A DNA stretch of 64,000 bases from an uncultured Fretibacterium sp. (GTDB taxonomy: Bacteria; Synergistota; Synergistia; Synergistales; Aminobacteriaceae). The notes below the pieces were generated by a model, which saw nothing but the letters and a program-made list of their open reading frames with translations, was not told where the DNA came from and did not search any database. Shown piece by piece: positions 50,809 through 59,691 of the stretch. How positions within the stretch are numbered: position 1 is the stretch's first letter; each line of letters begins with the position of its first letter. The DNA is taken from NCBI GenBank assembly GCA_946186205.1, contig CAMHMH010000002.1, positions 124,001-188,000 of the forward strand, read 5' to 3'. A program made the translations under genes and the position numbers.

Positions 50809-51383
50809 CGCTTCCTCCTAAGATACCACGTTCCGCCCTCCTGCACTAACGGCAGAAAATTCTGTATCATGCTCATGTTCTGAGAAAATGTTTCAGGCAC
50901 ACTCAGTTTCGCATCAGCCTCGCCGATCTTCATCGCTGATGTGTCTACCGTCATGTAGCCGTCAAGCGAAAATTCTCCGTTCGTCCTCAGTTCCTCAAGC
51001 AATATTTCACGGCCTGCCGTCAGCAAAAATCCTCCGTCACCAAAATTCATTCGCTGGCCTAAACGCACATTTCCTCCCTTGAAGTCTATACGGCATACCG
51101 GGGCTAACGATAATATACTCGTCATCATCTGAGGCTTTATTGTTATTGAGCTTAGGGATATATCAGCCATTCCCGACAATGTCAGGTTGTTCACCGTAAA
51201 TCCGCCGTCCTCGCCTAATACATCTGAGTAATTCAGCCTCATTCCACGCCTCTGCAACTGGCTCTGCGCTACCGACATAGCAAACTTCCCGGCCTCGCGC
51301 CATGGAACAAATATATATAATGCTGAAAGAAAACCCAATGTGAATAATATTATCTTGGCAAGTGTTGTTAGTGTTCGTTTCAT
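50805..51383 (-). CDS. gspN: Type II secretion protein GspN-like
   Basis: A 192-residue protein with one N-terminal membrane helix (about 8-27) and a beta-rich region (GGFTVNNLTLSGMADISLSS, then GGNVRLGQRMNF) of the type seen in GspN. It is shorter than typical proteobacterial GspN. The call rests on this fold-like pattern and its position between gspM and gspC. Confidence 0.7.
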   Translation of the reverse strand: MKRTLTTLAKIILFTLGFLSALYIFVPWREAGKFAMSVAQSQLQRRGMRLNYSDVLGEDGGFTVNNLTLSGMADISLSSITIKPQMMTSILSLAPVCRIDFKGGNVRLGQRMNFGDGGFLLTAGREILLEELRTNGEFSLDGYMTVDTSAMKIGEADAKLSVPETFSQNMSMIQNFLPLVQEGGTWYLRRKR

Positions 51384-51384
51384 C

Positions 51385-51894
51385 TTATGAATTTGAAGGC
51401 CCTATTATTGCCGATATTGTGAAAAGACGCTCTTTGCCCGCTGGCAAGGCTCGTATCTCCGCCGCTATGAACTTTACCCCGCGCGACATTAACTGCCTCT
51501 GCATGTCTGCTAATTCCTCCGCGTAAAGCCGGTTTATCTCTACTGACTGGTTACGGCCGTCTGGCGTTATCCTGTTCACACGGCTTCCCAATGACATGTT
51601 CTCTGACACCTGCGCAAATACCGCCGCTACATCTACATTCTTGGGACGTGATGAGCTTGATGAAGAGGGATTTAACGCTTTGTACTCATCCGCTAACATC
51701 AATAACGTGTTGAACCTGTTCTGCTGGGACTTCAGACTGGTCTGCTGCTGCACGTTCCAGCCGTTTACTGTCCATATTCCAGCAAGCATTACGAGAAATA
51801 TTAATACTCCTGCTACTAATCTCACTGAACCGGCTACTTCACCCCGCAATATCGTCCGTGAGCTTGATATTATTCCGTCTATACTTATCGCCAT
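51385..51894 (-). CDS. gspM: Type II secretion protein GspM-like
   Basis: A 169-residue protein with a single N-terminal helix (about 24-46) and a periplasmic domain with helix QQTSLKSQQNRFNTLLMLAD and a mixed second half. Sequence similarity to known GspM is not obvious by eye; the assignment is from topology and position between gspL and gspN. Confidence 0.65.
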   Translation of the reverse strand: MAISIDGIISSSRTILRGEVAGSVRLVAGVLIFLVMLAGIWTVNGWNVQQQTSLKSQQNRFNTLLMLADEYKALNPSSSSSSRPKNVDVAAVFAQVSENMSLGSRVNRITPDGRNQSVEINRLYAEELADMQRQLMSRGVKFIAAEIRALPAGKERLFTISAIIGPSNS

Positions 51895-51898
51895 AACT

Positions 51899-53143
51899 TT
51901 ACCACCTTATGCGTATGTCAAACCTGTACCCTATTCCCGATACAAACTGTGTGTTGTCTACCTGTACAAGATTTGCTTTCTCTTCCCATGAACGGCGGAA
52001 ATTAAGCACCGTCGTCATGTCTGGTGCTGTGCCTGTGCAGTCTAATCCGTCTGCATTGTAACGTATCGTGTCTATCGTCATGCTGCTGTCAGAAAAATCA
52101 CTGAACACTTCTCCCATGTCAGCAAGCACTTCATCTATCTGTCTGCCCTCTTCACCTTTACCCGTAAATGAGGCTATCTTGTCCCGCGCTAAGGTTACTG
52201 GGTTCGATATTCGGCCTGTCCGTTCTGGGTCAAACGTTTCACGGTAAAATTTCTCGCTCCGTTCACGCGCTTCTGTAACTTCTATGCTTGTGTGATAGTA
52301 GTCGAGTATCTCAGCTCCTAACATTATTGCTCCGGCTGCCACTAATCCCCCTGATACTTTCGCAAGCATTCTCACTGTCCGTTCTAAGTCCCTCGCTCCC
52401 TCCAAGACCCTGCGAGACAAATTCACTTCCGCTATCCATGGGCATATCTCTACACTCTCACTTATCACATCGGAAAATTCCTCGCCCGCTTCCGTATTTC
52501 CTGACGCTTTGACTACAAAATTTCCTCCACGCACCAATCCGCGAGCTTCACAATACCTGTCATACCACGCTGTTATTTCTTCCTCTGCGTCATGGCCTGA
52601 AAGTTTCTTCCATCTGTATAATACCGGCCTGTTTGACTGCCACAATATTGAGCTGATATTCTCCTCGTCTATCCATATCGTCGCTCCGTTGCCGCCGTAT
52701 TCCTTCAAGCCTGACACAAACGGCAACGGTGAAGGCCATATCTTTTGTGAATGCGATGATGGGATGTCGAGTTCGTCAGGTGATACGTACCACACTATTC
52801 CGCTTGATGTCCGTCCGCTTTTCTCCAAGATTACAGGGAATATCTCCAGTTCACCAGCCGCTGAATATGGCATTACTTGTAACTTCAGGGCATCACGTAT
52901 CTTTGTCGTGCTGCTGAACGGGTATGTGAAATCCTCAAATGACAATGAGCGCATCGGCGACAAGGTTATTACAGTCTTGTCAGTTCCCGTCTTCAATGGC
53001 TTCAGCGTACGCACCAATGATGTTTTCTCCGCTCCCATCTCACTGCGCACCGTCTGAACTTCCTCAATTACACGCTGAAATGTTGTCTCCGAATAATCAT
53101 TACGGCTACGGCCATGTCCTGAAAATATATTGCGTATGTTCAT
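51899..53143 (-). CDS. gspL: Type II secretion protein GspL-like
   Basis: A 414-residue protein: a long cytoplasmic part resembling the actin-like GspL fold, one membrane helix (about 262-282, KVSGGLVAAGAIMLGAEIL), and a periplasmic ferredoxin-like tail. It recruits the GspE ATPase. The ATG at 53143 is preceded by a GGGAGG box and overlaps the gspK stop as ATGA; the frame to 53227 adds 28 residues with no ribosome site. Confidence 0.75.
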   Translation of the reverse strand: MNIRNIFSGHGRSRNDYSETTFQRVIEEVQTVRSEMGAEKTSLVRTLKPLKTGTDKTVITLSPMRSLSFEDFTYPFSSTTKIRDALKLQVMPYSAAGELEIFPVILEKSGRTSSGIVWYVSPDELDIPSSHSQKIWPSPLPFVSGLKEYGGNGATIWIDEENISSILWQSNRPVLYRWKKLSGHDAEEEITAWYDRYCEARGLVRGGNFVVKASGNTEAGEEFSDVISESVEICPWIAEVNLSRRVLEGARDLERTVRMLAKVSGGLVAAGAIMLGAEILDYYHTSIEVTEARERSEKFYRETFDPERTGRISNPVTLARDKIASFTGKGEEGRQIDEVLADMGEVFSDFSDSSMTIDTIRYNADGLDCTGTAPDMTTVLNFRRSWEEKANLVQVDNTQFVSGIGYRFDIRIRW

Positions 53144-54054
53144 ACTTCCTCCCATCGGACTATCTTCTTCGCTGTCCTGTCTATTATCACCGTGTATGAC
53201 ACCGTTCCCCCGTCTTCCTTCAGGCATTCCAGCTTCACATTAAAGTAACGGCTCTTGAACACCGCTATGTTCGTAAGCTGGGTTGACGTTCTCGCACTCG
53301 CCCCGGGGATCTTCTGCAAATCACGCAGGTTCTCTAACTCGTTTTCCTGACGGTATTCCTCAAGGCTTTTCGCTAATCCTCCGACGTTCAAGCCCGGCAA
53401 CAGTTCCAATACATGAACAGGTGCTACATTAAGATTTATTTTTCCGTCGCTGTATATCGTGCAATAGTCCGAAACTCCCAATTTGCCCCCGGAACCGTAC
53501 AATATCTCCGTGTCTATATCACCGCTCATCATCAATAACTCCGAAATCTCGTACAATCCACGGTTGATAAAATACTTCTCTTCACGGCTTCCCACTCGAG
53601 GACGATTATTTTTGTCCATAAAGTCAAGCGTCAATAATTCCAGTTCGTGATGCTCAAGATTATTCCACATCTCGCGCCATACTTCCGTGTATTCTCGCCT
53701 CATCGTGTTTCCATCAGGCAAAAATAAATTCCTCAGCGGGATTTTATCATCAAGCGGCGTTACCTGAATAACCCACATCCCTGTATCAGGCTCACTCATC
53801 ATGAACGGCCTGTACCATTCCTGCAATGGGCTGTCATGCTTCACTCGCTCCGATATTCCAGCAAGCAATGTCATTACCGAGTTCACTATCACATTTGCCA
53901 TCGTCCGGCGGGACAAGTTCTCGTTCTCTCGCCATATCCCTCGAACCTGCATCCGAACAAACCACGTGAACACCGTCGCGCATGATATTAACAGCGTCCC
54001 AAGCATTAACACGCTCACAAGCACAAAGCCCCGTCTACGGCAATGATATAACAC
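53140..54054 (-). CDS. gspK: Type II secretion minor pseudopilin GspK
   Basis: A 304-residue prepilin with a leader ending RRRG|FVLVSVLMLGTLLISC. It has no Glu at +5, as is usual for GspK, and a large C-terminal domain with the GspK helix-hairpin-helix-like part (INLNVAPVHVLELLPGL, then LEEYRQENELENLRDLQKI). GspK caps the pseudopilus with GspI and GspJ. It overlaps gspJ by 20 bases. Confidence 0.9.
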   Translation of the reverse strand: MLYHCRRRGFVLVSVLMLGTLLISCATVFTWFVRMQVRGIWRENENLSRRTMANVIVNSVMTLLAGISERVKHDSPLQEWYRPFMMSEPDTGMWVIQVTPLDDKIPLRNLFLPDGNTMRREYTEVWREMWNNLEHHELELLTLDFMDKNNRPRVGSREEKYFINRGLYEISELLMMSGDIDTEILYGSGGKLGVSDYCTIYSDGKINLNVAPVHVLELLPGLNVGGLAKSLEEYRQENELENLRDLQKIPGASARTSTQLTNIAVFKSRYFNVKLECLKEDGGTVSYTVIIDRTAKKIVRWEEV

Positions 54055-54661
54055 TCTCTAACCTTCTTCCCGCGTCCGCTTCAGCTCTTCCAGTTATACC
54101 GCGCCCCAAACATATATATATCCCCTGCGGCAACTGCCCGGTGTATTCCTTCTGACGGTCATCCTCTCGCGAATTTGTCGGCACTTCCACACCAAACTCA
54201 TTTATACCCGGCAACACTAACTGCGCTTCCTCTGCGTTAAGCGTCTCTGTGTTCACATCTGATGGCAATATTCCCGGATATATCCACCTGTATAAACCCG
54301 CTATAACGTCCCCGTGAAGTATTCCCCCCTCTGATACAGCATATACTACCGTCCCAGATGACAAGCCTTGTGTCGCAGGTGAGGTGCTCAGAAATATTAG
54401 TATGTCGTTCGCTCGGCTTCCAGCCACTTCCTTGTCCTTTACCGTTATCACATTAGGGGCTATCCTCATCGCTGAATACAAATCACGCGCTATGAAGTTT
54501 AACGTCCGTGATAATGCTGATATGTCTGCGTACTCCTCTTGCGCGTCCACTACATGCCTTACTGTCGTTACTACGGGGGCTAACGCTAGACTTGACAATA
54601 ACCCCGTAAGCATCACAGCTATAAGTATCTCAAGTAACGTAAAGCCTCGACTATTTGTCAT
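54035..54661 (-). CDS. gspJ: Type II secretion minor pseudopilin GspJ
   Basis: A 208-residue prepilin with cleavage site NSRG|FTLLEILIAVMLTGLLS (Glu at +5) and helix then beta-rich domain. The ATG at 54661 lies within the end of the upstream ligase gene (11-base overlap) and gives the short basic leader expected; a longer start at 54676 adds five residues. It is the first gsp gene of the operon. Confidence 0.88.
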   Translation of the reverse strand: MTNSRGFTLLEILIAVMLTGLLSSLALAPVVTTVRHVVDAQEEYADISALSRTLNFIARDLYSAMRIAPNVITVKDKEVAGSRANDILIFLSTSPATQGLSSGTVVYAVSEGGILHGDVIAGLYRWIYPGILPSDVNTETLNAEEAQLVLPGINEFGVEVPTNSREDDRQKEYTGQLPQGIYICLGRGITGRAEADAGRRLESVISLP

Positions 54662-56690
54662 CTTTACCCGGACCATTCAGCAATAATAACGCATTCACCG
54701 TTCGGCCTGTGCTGTCCTTCTGAGGCACTCTCTGCAAATGATAATCTCCCGGACGGAAGTAACTCGCTATTTCTCGGATTACAGGCTCTATCTGATACCG
54801 CTGGGCAAAATTCAGCAGCCTTGAGATGTCCTCCGAATGAGGCTCTCGGTTGAAGTGTTCCCATAATATATTGAACCCGTTCACTAACTCCGCATTGTCG
54901 TTCCGCTGCTCTCCTACCTGTATCAGGTGATAGCCTATGTTCCTCTGCGTTTCCTCGTACACTATCGGGTGCTTTGAGGCCTCCTGCAAGTAATACATCT
55001 GCAATCTCTCATCCTGCGTCGACATCGCTTTACGTAACATGTAGTTCCCGTATATACCGCTCCATATGTACACACAACCAGATAACGACAGCAGTATCAA
55101 TCCTATTCCCGCTAGTTTACGCAATGGCTTCCCCGTCTTTGATGTGCTTCCGAATGCCTCAAAGATATATTTCCCGCTGAAAAATTCACGGTTCGACAAC
55201 GCAAATGCTAACGTTATCCATACCATATTTTCGATACGGTGAAACGGTCTCGTGAACAACGCGCAGAATGTTACGAGCGTTACAAGGCATATACCCCAGA
55301 CTGCATTGTGCGAAATCGTCAGTCGCTCTTTCTTGAATAACCCATATACGACAGGAATAAACCATGAAAGCCACATTATTATCAACAATGTTCCGCCGAT
55401 TATGCCGCCTTCACAGAAAAATTGAAGAAATTCATTGTGCGCCCAGTGCGTATACTGCCATTTGTACCAGTCATCATGAACCATACTGAAGCCGTATCTC
55501 TGTCCCTCCAAGTAATGCCATTTGTACTGGCCTATGCCCACTCCTTGAGGATGCTCGAGAAACATTGCGTATGAGGTCATCCATATTCCCCGACGGTTGC
55601 CGATGTTCTCCGCATTCTTCACTATGTCCACCGTCTTGTCCACTATCTGACCTGAACGAGGCGAATACAATGACACGTAAAACACTGAGGCCAATATCAC
55701 AGCAGCTCCCGCAAATCTCATCACGTAACTGCGGTCAAACTTCCATATTGACACTATCAGCATTAATATTAACCCTAACGCAAGGGCTATCGTCGCTGAA
55801 CGGCTCGTGCTGTTCATTAAGCCCCAGAAGTTCCATGACATTAACACCAAGATTAATGAGCTGTAATATTTCCTCACGCTAACGAATGAGCTTATCACAA
55901 GTATCAATGAGATTACGCCGAGCATTACGCTTCCTTCTGTTACTGCATACTTCATCACTAATACCGCAAGTCCCGTAAAACATACTGGCATCATTACTTT
56001 CTTCGGGGTCTCATCTTGTGCGTGTGCGTCGTATACATACAAATACACAGCTCCTAATACCGCTACCGCACACCATAGCCCGAACATGTTCTGCTGTGCC
56101 GTGTTACCGATATAGTTGCCGGGAGTAGGAAGTATTATGCTGCTGAACTGCTGAAGATCAGAAAATAATGTCCCGCGCAGGAATGACAAGTTATTCAGGT
56201 TTCGTATCTGTAATTCCGCAAACACTATGTTTATTGACGCATTCACGTTCGCAAGGAATATTACAGGCCTCAATCCCCAGTCAGGAAATGACTGTACACT
56301 TAACACGTAAAATGCCCACACCGAAGCAAAGCATACCATCTCTAACGCATACGCCGTCGGCGACATTATGTCCGTCCACAATGGCATCAAACCGCAGTAT
56401 ATCAGGATTACTAGCCATATCAGCGCAAATATGTCAATCTTCAGCTTCAGACGCTCAGGGCCGTATCTCATCATCTTATAGCCCGCTATTATCAACGCTA
56501 TCGCTATTGGAACTCCAGCTACAGCCCACTTCAATATGTGTAGAGTGTCAGCAAAATTCACTCCCGAATATATCAGATTCGGCCATGTCAATGATATTAT
56601 CCACAGGAACAATAATACGCTACCCGCTATTAACGGCACGGGCTTATACTTCTCTGGCACTTTCAACGTCTTCTCTTTTGCCTTGCTCAT
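54651..56690 (-). CDS. O-antigen ligase / pilin O-oligosaccharyltransferase-like membrane protein
   Basis: A 679-residue protein with about 12 membrane segments between residues 20 and 520. A large periplasmic loop carries the Wzy_C (O-antigen ligase/PglL) signature: HPQGVGIGQYKWHYLEG, then WAHNEFLQFFCEGGIIGG. A C-terminal soluble helical tail of about 130 residues (LQMYYLQEASKHPIVYEE, then ISRLLNFAQRYQIEPV) resembles TPR-like tails of PglL/PilO enzymes. These enzymes move an oligosaccharide from a lipid carrier to lipid A core or to pilin-like proteins. It overlaps gspJ by 11 bases, suggesting a role with the secretion apparatus. No lipopolysaccharide gene is nearby. Confidence 0.8.
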   Translation of the reverse strand: MSKAKEKTLKVPEKYKPVPLIAGSVLLFLWIISLTWPNLIYSGVNFADTLHILKWAVAGVPIAIALIIAGYKMMRYGPERLKLKIDIFALIWLVILIYCGLMPLWTDIMSPTAYALEMVCFASVWAFYVLSVQSFPDWGLRPVIFLANVNASINIVFAELQIRNLNNLSFLRGTLFSDLQQFSSIILPTPGNYIGNTAQQNMFGLWCAVAVLGAVYLYVYDAHAQDETPKKVMMPVCFTGLAVLVMKYAVTEGSVMLGVISLILVISSFVSVRKYYSSLILVLMSWNFWGLMNSTSRSATIALALGLILMLIVSIWKFDRSYVMRFAGAAVILASVFYVSLYSPRSGQIVDKTVDIVKNAENIGNRRGIWMTSYAMFLEHPQGVGIGQYKWHYLEGQRYGFSMVHDDWYKWQYTHWAHNEFLQFFCEGGIIGGTLLIIMWLSWFIPVVYGLFKKERLTISHNAVWGICLVTLVTFCALFTRPFHRIENMVWITLAFALSNREFFSGKYIFEAFGSTSKTGKPLRKLAGIGLILLSLSGCVYIWSGIYGNYMLRKAMSTQDERLQMYYLQEASKHPIVYEETQRNIGYHLIQVGEQRNDNAELVNGFNILWEHFNREPHSEDISRLLNFAQRYQIEPVIREIASYFRPGDYHLQRVPQKDSTGRTVNALLLLNGPGKDDK

Positions 56691-56706
56691 CGTCTCTCTT
56701 CTCCCC

Positions 56707-58221
56707 TCACTGCATTAACGCATATCTCTCGACTGGCGCATATCCATCACTGAACGCCGGCACTACACTGTCTGGCACAAACGGCTCTAACCATTGGTGA
56801 GACAATAATTCTGAGTATTTATCACCTGACACTGGGGCTGATGGCACAAAATCTCCCGCTACCAACATTATGTTCTGCAACGCATACGCATATCTGGGAT
56901 CTGGAGCATTCGCAGGAAATATCATCATTGTTCCGAATGACTGTGAGAATGCTTTGTATATCCCGTGAAACACTCCTGATTTAGGGCCGTATACTGACGC
57001 TATTATGTTCGAGATTAATACTCCGTCTGGCTTCAGCAATGAACGAAGGTGCTTCCCTGCCTCTATCGTCGCAAGCTGAAAAGGTATCACCGTCGCTGAG
57101 TTAAACGTGTCCATGAATATTGCGTCGTATTGCTCCATCTTGTCATACTCTGAACGGTTCAAGAATGTACGCGCGTCTTCATGGTATATTGTCAGGTTCG
57201 GGCTGTCCTCAAGGTAAAAATATTCACGTGCTGTTTCTGTTACTTTGGGGTCTATTTCTACTACATCTATTGATACTCCGGGATATTCCGAAAGTATATG
57301 CTTCGGCACGCTATATCCTCCTCCGCCTAACATTAACACTCGCTTTATGTCGGGCTTGTATCGGAACGCCAAATCGTAAAATTTTGTGTACTCGCTCACA
57401 AGCTCTGAATGATTGTCCATATACATTAATGACTGCGCCGCGTCAGGATCAGTTATCATTACCCTTACACGCCTTCCGTTACGACGGTCTATGCTCTCCG
57501 CTAGTGATATATGATTGTATTGTGTGTCTATCTGCTTCCATACAGGCGAAAATGGTAGGCCGTTCACTTCCGAATATACTGCCTCAAACGTTATCAAGCC
57601 CAATATTATCACCGCTATTATCTTTCGCCATGCCCCTGTGTACACAAGCACTGAAAGCAACGCTAATACACATGCCACTATCATCAATATCACCGCTGAA
57701 GGGAATAACGATATAAGCACAAATCCTCCTAAGAATGTTCCTACTATACTCCCCGCACTGTTCAACGCTGATAATTTTCCCACTATTGAACCTGACGTTT
57801 TCACATCCTGCATCGCTAATCTTGCCACAAATGGCGATACCATCCCAAGCAATAAACTAGACGGCGAAAATATTGACACTGACGCATACACGCTCGATAC
57901 GTACAAATTCAAGTGCAGTTCCTGTATCTCACTCAGTATCCAGTTGCTTGAATATGCCGTTGCCGCTATTATTACCGCTGAGAACATTAATATTCTTCCT
58001 AACAGCTTCCCTTCTGGACGTTTATCCGCTACCGCTCCTCCTAGCCAGTTCCCTATGCATAAACTTGTCATTATTATTCCGATTAACGCCGTCCATACTA
58101 TTAATGACGTTCCGAAATACGGCGCTACTAAACGCGATCCTGCTAATTCTAGTATCATCGTCGACATTCCGCTGAAAAATGATACCGTCTGCAATCGTAA
58201 TTGTATCTTCGTTCCGCTCAT
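56707..58221 (-). CDS. Membrane-fused spermidine synthase-like protein
   Basis: A 504-residue protein. The N-terminal 210 residues form about seven membrane helices (SFFSGMSTMILELAGSRLVAP is the usual opening), and the rest is a spermidine-synthase/methyltransferase fold with the binding loop VLMLGGGGYSVPKHI near 292-306, DVVEIDPKVTETAREYF near 318-334, and YDAIFMDTFNSATVIPF near 362. It is of the fused MFS/spermidine synthase type found in many bacteria, whose reaction is often unproven. It lies 16 bases upstream of the ligase gene, likely in the same operon. Confidence 0.82.
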   Translation of the reverse strand: MSGTKIQLRLQTVSFFSGMSTMILELAGSRLVAPYFGTSLIVWTALIGIIMTSLCIGNWLGGAVADKRPEGKLLGRILMFSAVIIAATAYSSNWILSEIQELHLNLYVSSVYASVSIFSPSSLLLGMVSPFVARLAMQDVKTSGSIVGKLSALNSAGSIVGTFLGGFVLISLFPSAVILMIVACVLALLSVLVYTGAWRKIIAVIILGLITFEAVYSEVNGLPFSPVWKQIDTQYNHISLAESIDRRNGRRVRVMITDPDAAQSLMYMDNHSELVSEYTKFYDLAFRYKPDIKRVLMLGGGGYSVPKHILSEYPGVSIDVVEIDPKVTETAREYFYLEDSPNLTIYHEDARTFLNRSEYDKMEQYDAIFMDTFNSATVIPFQLATIEAGKHLRSLLKPDGVLISNIIASVYGPKSGVFHGIYKAFSQSFGTMMIFPANAPDPRYAYALQNIMLVAGDFVPSAPVSGDKYSELLSHQWLEPFVPDSVVPAFSDGYAPVERYALMQ

Positions 58222-58242
58222 CTCTTCATCTCCTCTTATTTA

Positions 58243-59691
58243 TTACTTCTTGTACGTCCCGGGCAAAAATAAAAGAAATACCGCAAATAATTCAAGCCTG
58301 CCTGCAAGCATACAGAATGACAATATCCACTTCACTATATCTGGAAGCCACGCAAAATGCTCTGTCGCTCCGAGACGGTTCAATCCTGGTCCTACATTGC
58401 TCAGGCACGTCAATACTCCCGTGAACGCAGTCAATATATCAAGCCCGAATGCCGTCAATATCAGCGTGCATATCCCAAGCATCAACATGTAAAGCACAAA
58501 AAATGACATCGCTGAATTTAACGTGTCCTGCGCCAAGGGCTTCCCGTCAAAACGAGCCGTTATCACCGCACGGGGATGCAACAGCCTCTTCACTTCAGCT
58601 TTCAGGCAGCATCCCAATATCATAAACCTTGACACCTTGCACCCCCCGCCCGTCGAACCTCCTGACGCTCCCACAAACATCAATATTATTATCACAAACT
58701 TCGTAAACTCAGGCCACTTGTCATAATCCTCTACGATAAATCCCGTCGTCGTCATAACTGTTATCACATGAAAAAATGACTGCCGTATTATGTAACACAC
58801 ATCACCTATTTTTCCGCATGCATAAAGGCTAAGTCCTATTAACAATGATGATATTAACGCCAATGATGTATAGCCGCGCAGTTCTCCGTCTTTCAACACC
58901 GTATTGAAATCTTTCCTAAGCAAACTGAAATACAGCGAAAAGTTTATACCTGACAAAAACATAAATATTATTATCACCCACTGTATATATGAGCTTGTGA
59001 AATATGCTATCGAACTGTTCTTCGTCGAAAATCCCCCTGTCGCAATCGTGCTGAATGAATGACATACCGCGTCAAATACACTCATACCCCCTAGCACCAG
59101 CAAGACAGCTTCAGTTACCGTAAGCAAGATATAAACTGCCCACAGCATGACAGCTGTCTGATGCAAACGAGGCGAGACTTTCCCAGCCGTTACCCCGGGC
59201 ACTTCCGCTTTGTACATCTCCATTCCTGACACTCCCAAAAACGGCAATACAGCTAGGCTTAATACTATTATTCCCATACCTCCTATCCAATGTGTTATTG
59301 AACGCCACAATAATATGCCCCGAGGCAACGATTCTATGTCCGCAAATATCGTCGCCCCTGTCGTCGTAAATCCGCTCATCGTCTCGAAAAATCCATCACT
59401 GTACGAACAATACCCCCCTGTCCAGTACGGCATCGCTCCTATCATTGACGCTATTACCCACGAATAACCAGTTACTACTACTCCTTCCCGTATCCCTGAA
59501 TATAATTTCCCGTCTGTCCCTGAATATTTCCATAACAACACACTCAAAAAAACTCCTGTTGATATTGACAGGCAAAACGGCAGGGCTTCTCCTGTTCCGT
59601 CAGAAATTCCAAGTATGAGCGGCGGTATCATTCCTGCTGAGACTATAACGCTGATTAATGAAAGTGTTCTTGAGCAAAATTTAATGTCCAT
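58243..59691 (-). CDS. trkH: Trk/Ktr potassium uptake protein, TrkH type
   Basis: A 482-residue channel-like protein with repeated M1-P-M2 units. Filter-like loops are visible: TMSGFTTTGATIF near 104-116, SFSTIATGGFSTKN, TVMTTTGFIVEDYD and CLSNVGPGLN. It forms the potassium-conducting subunit with TrkA. The ATG at 59691 lies within the end of trkA (11-base overlap); a GTG at 59703 is an alternative. Confidence 0.93.
   Translation of the reverse strand: MDIKFCSRTLSLISVIVSAGMIPPLILGISDGTGEALPFCLSISTGVFLSVLLWKYSGTDGKLYSGIREGVVVTGYSWVIASMIGAMPYWTGGYCSYSDGFFETMSGFTTTGATIFADIESLPRGILLWRSITHWIGGMGIIVLSLAVLPFLGVSGMEMYKAEVPGVTAGKVSPRLHQTAVMLWAVYILLTVTEAVLLVLGGMSVFDAVCHSFSTIATGGFSTKNSSIAYFTSSYIQWVIIIFMFLSGINFSLYFSLLRKDFNTVLKDGELRGYTSLALISSLLIGLSLYACGKIGDVCYIIRQSFFHVITVMTTTGFIVEDYDKWPEFTKFVIIILMFVGASGGSTGGGCKVSRFMILGCCLKAEVKRLLHPRAVITARFDGKPLAQDTLNSAMSFFVLYMLMLGICTLILTAFGLDILTAFTGVLTCLSNVGPGLNRLGATEHFAWLPDIVKWILSFCMLAGRLELFAVFLLFLPGTYKK

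Noticed and set aside
57515-58492. A 325-codon plus-strand open frame opposite the spermidine-synthase-like gene and trkH
   Set aside because: It lies across two well-supported minus-strand genes, has low-complexity composition and matches nothing recognisable.
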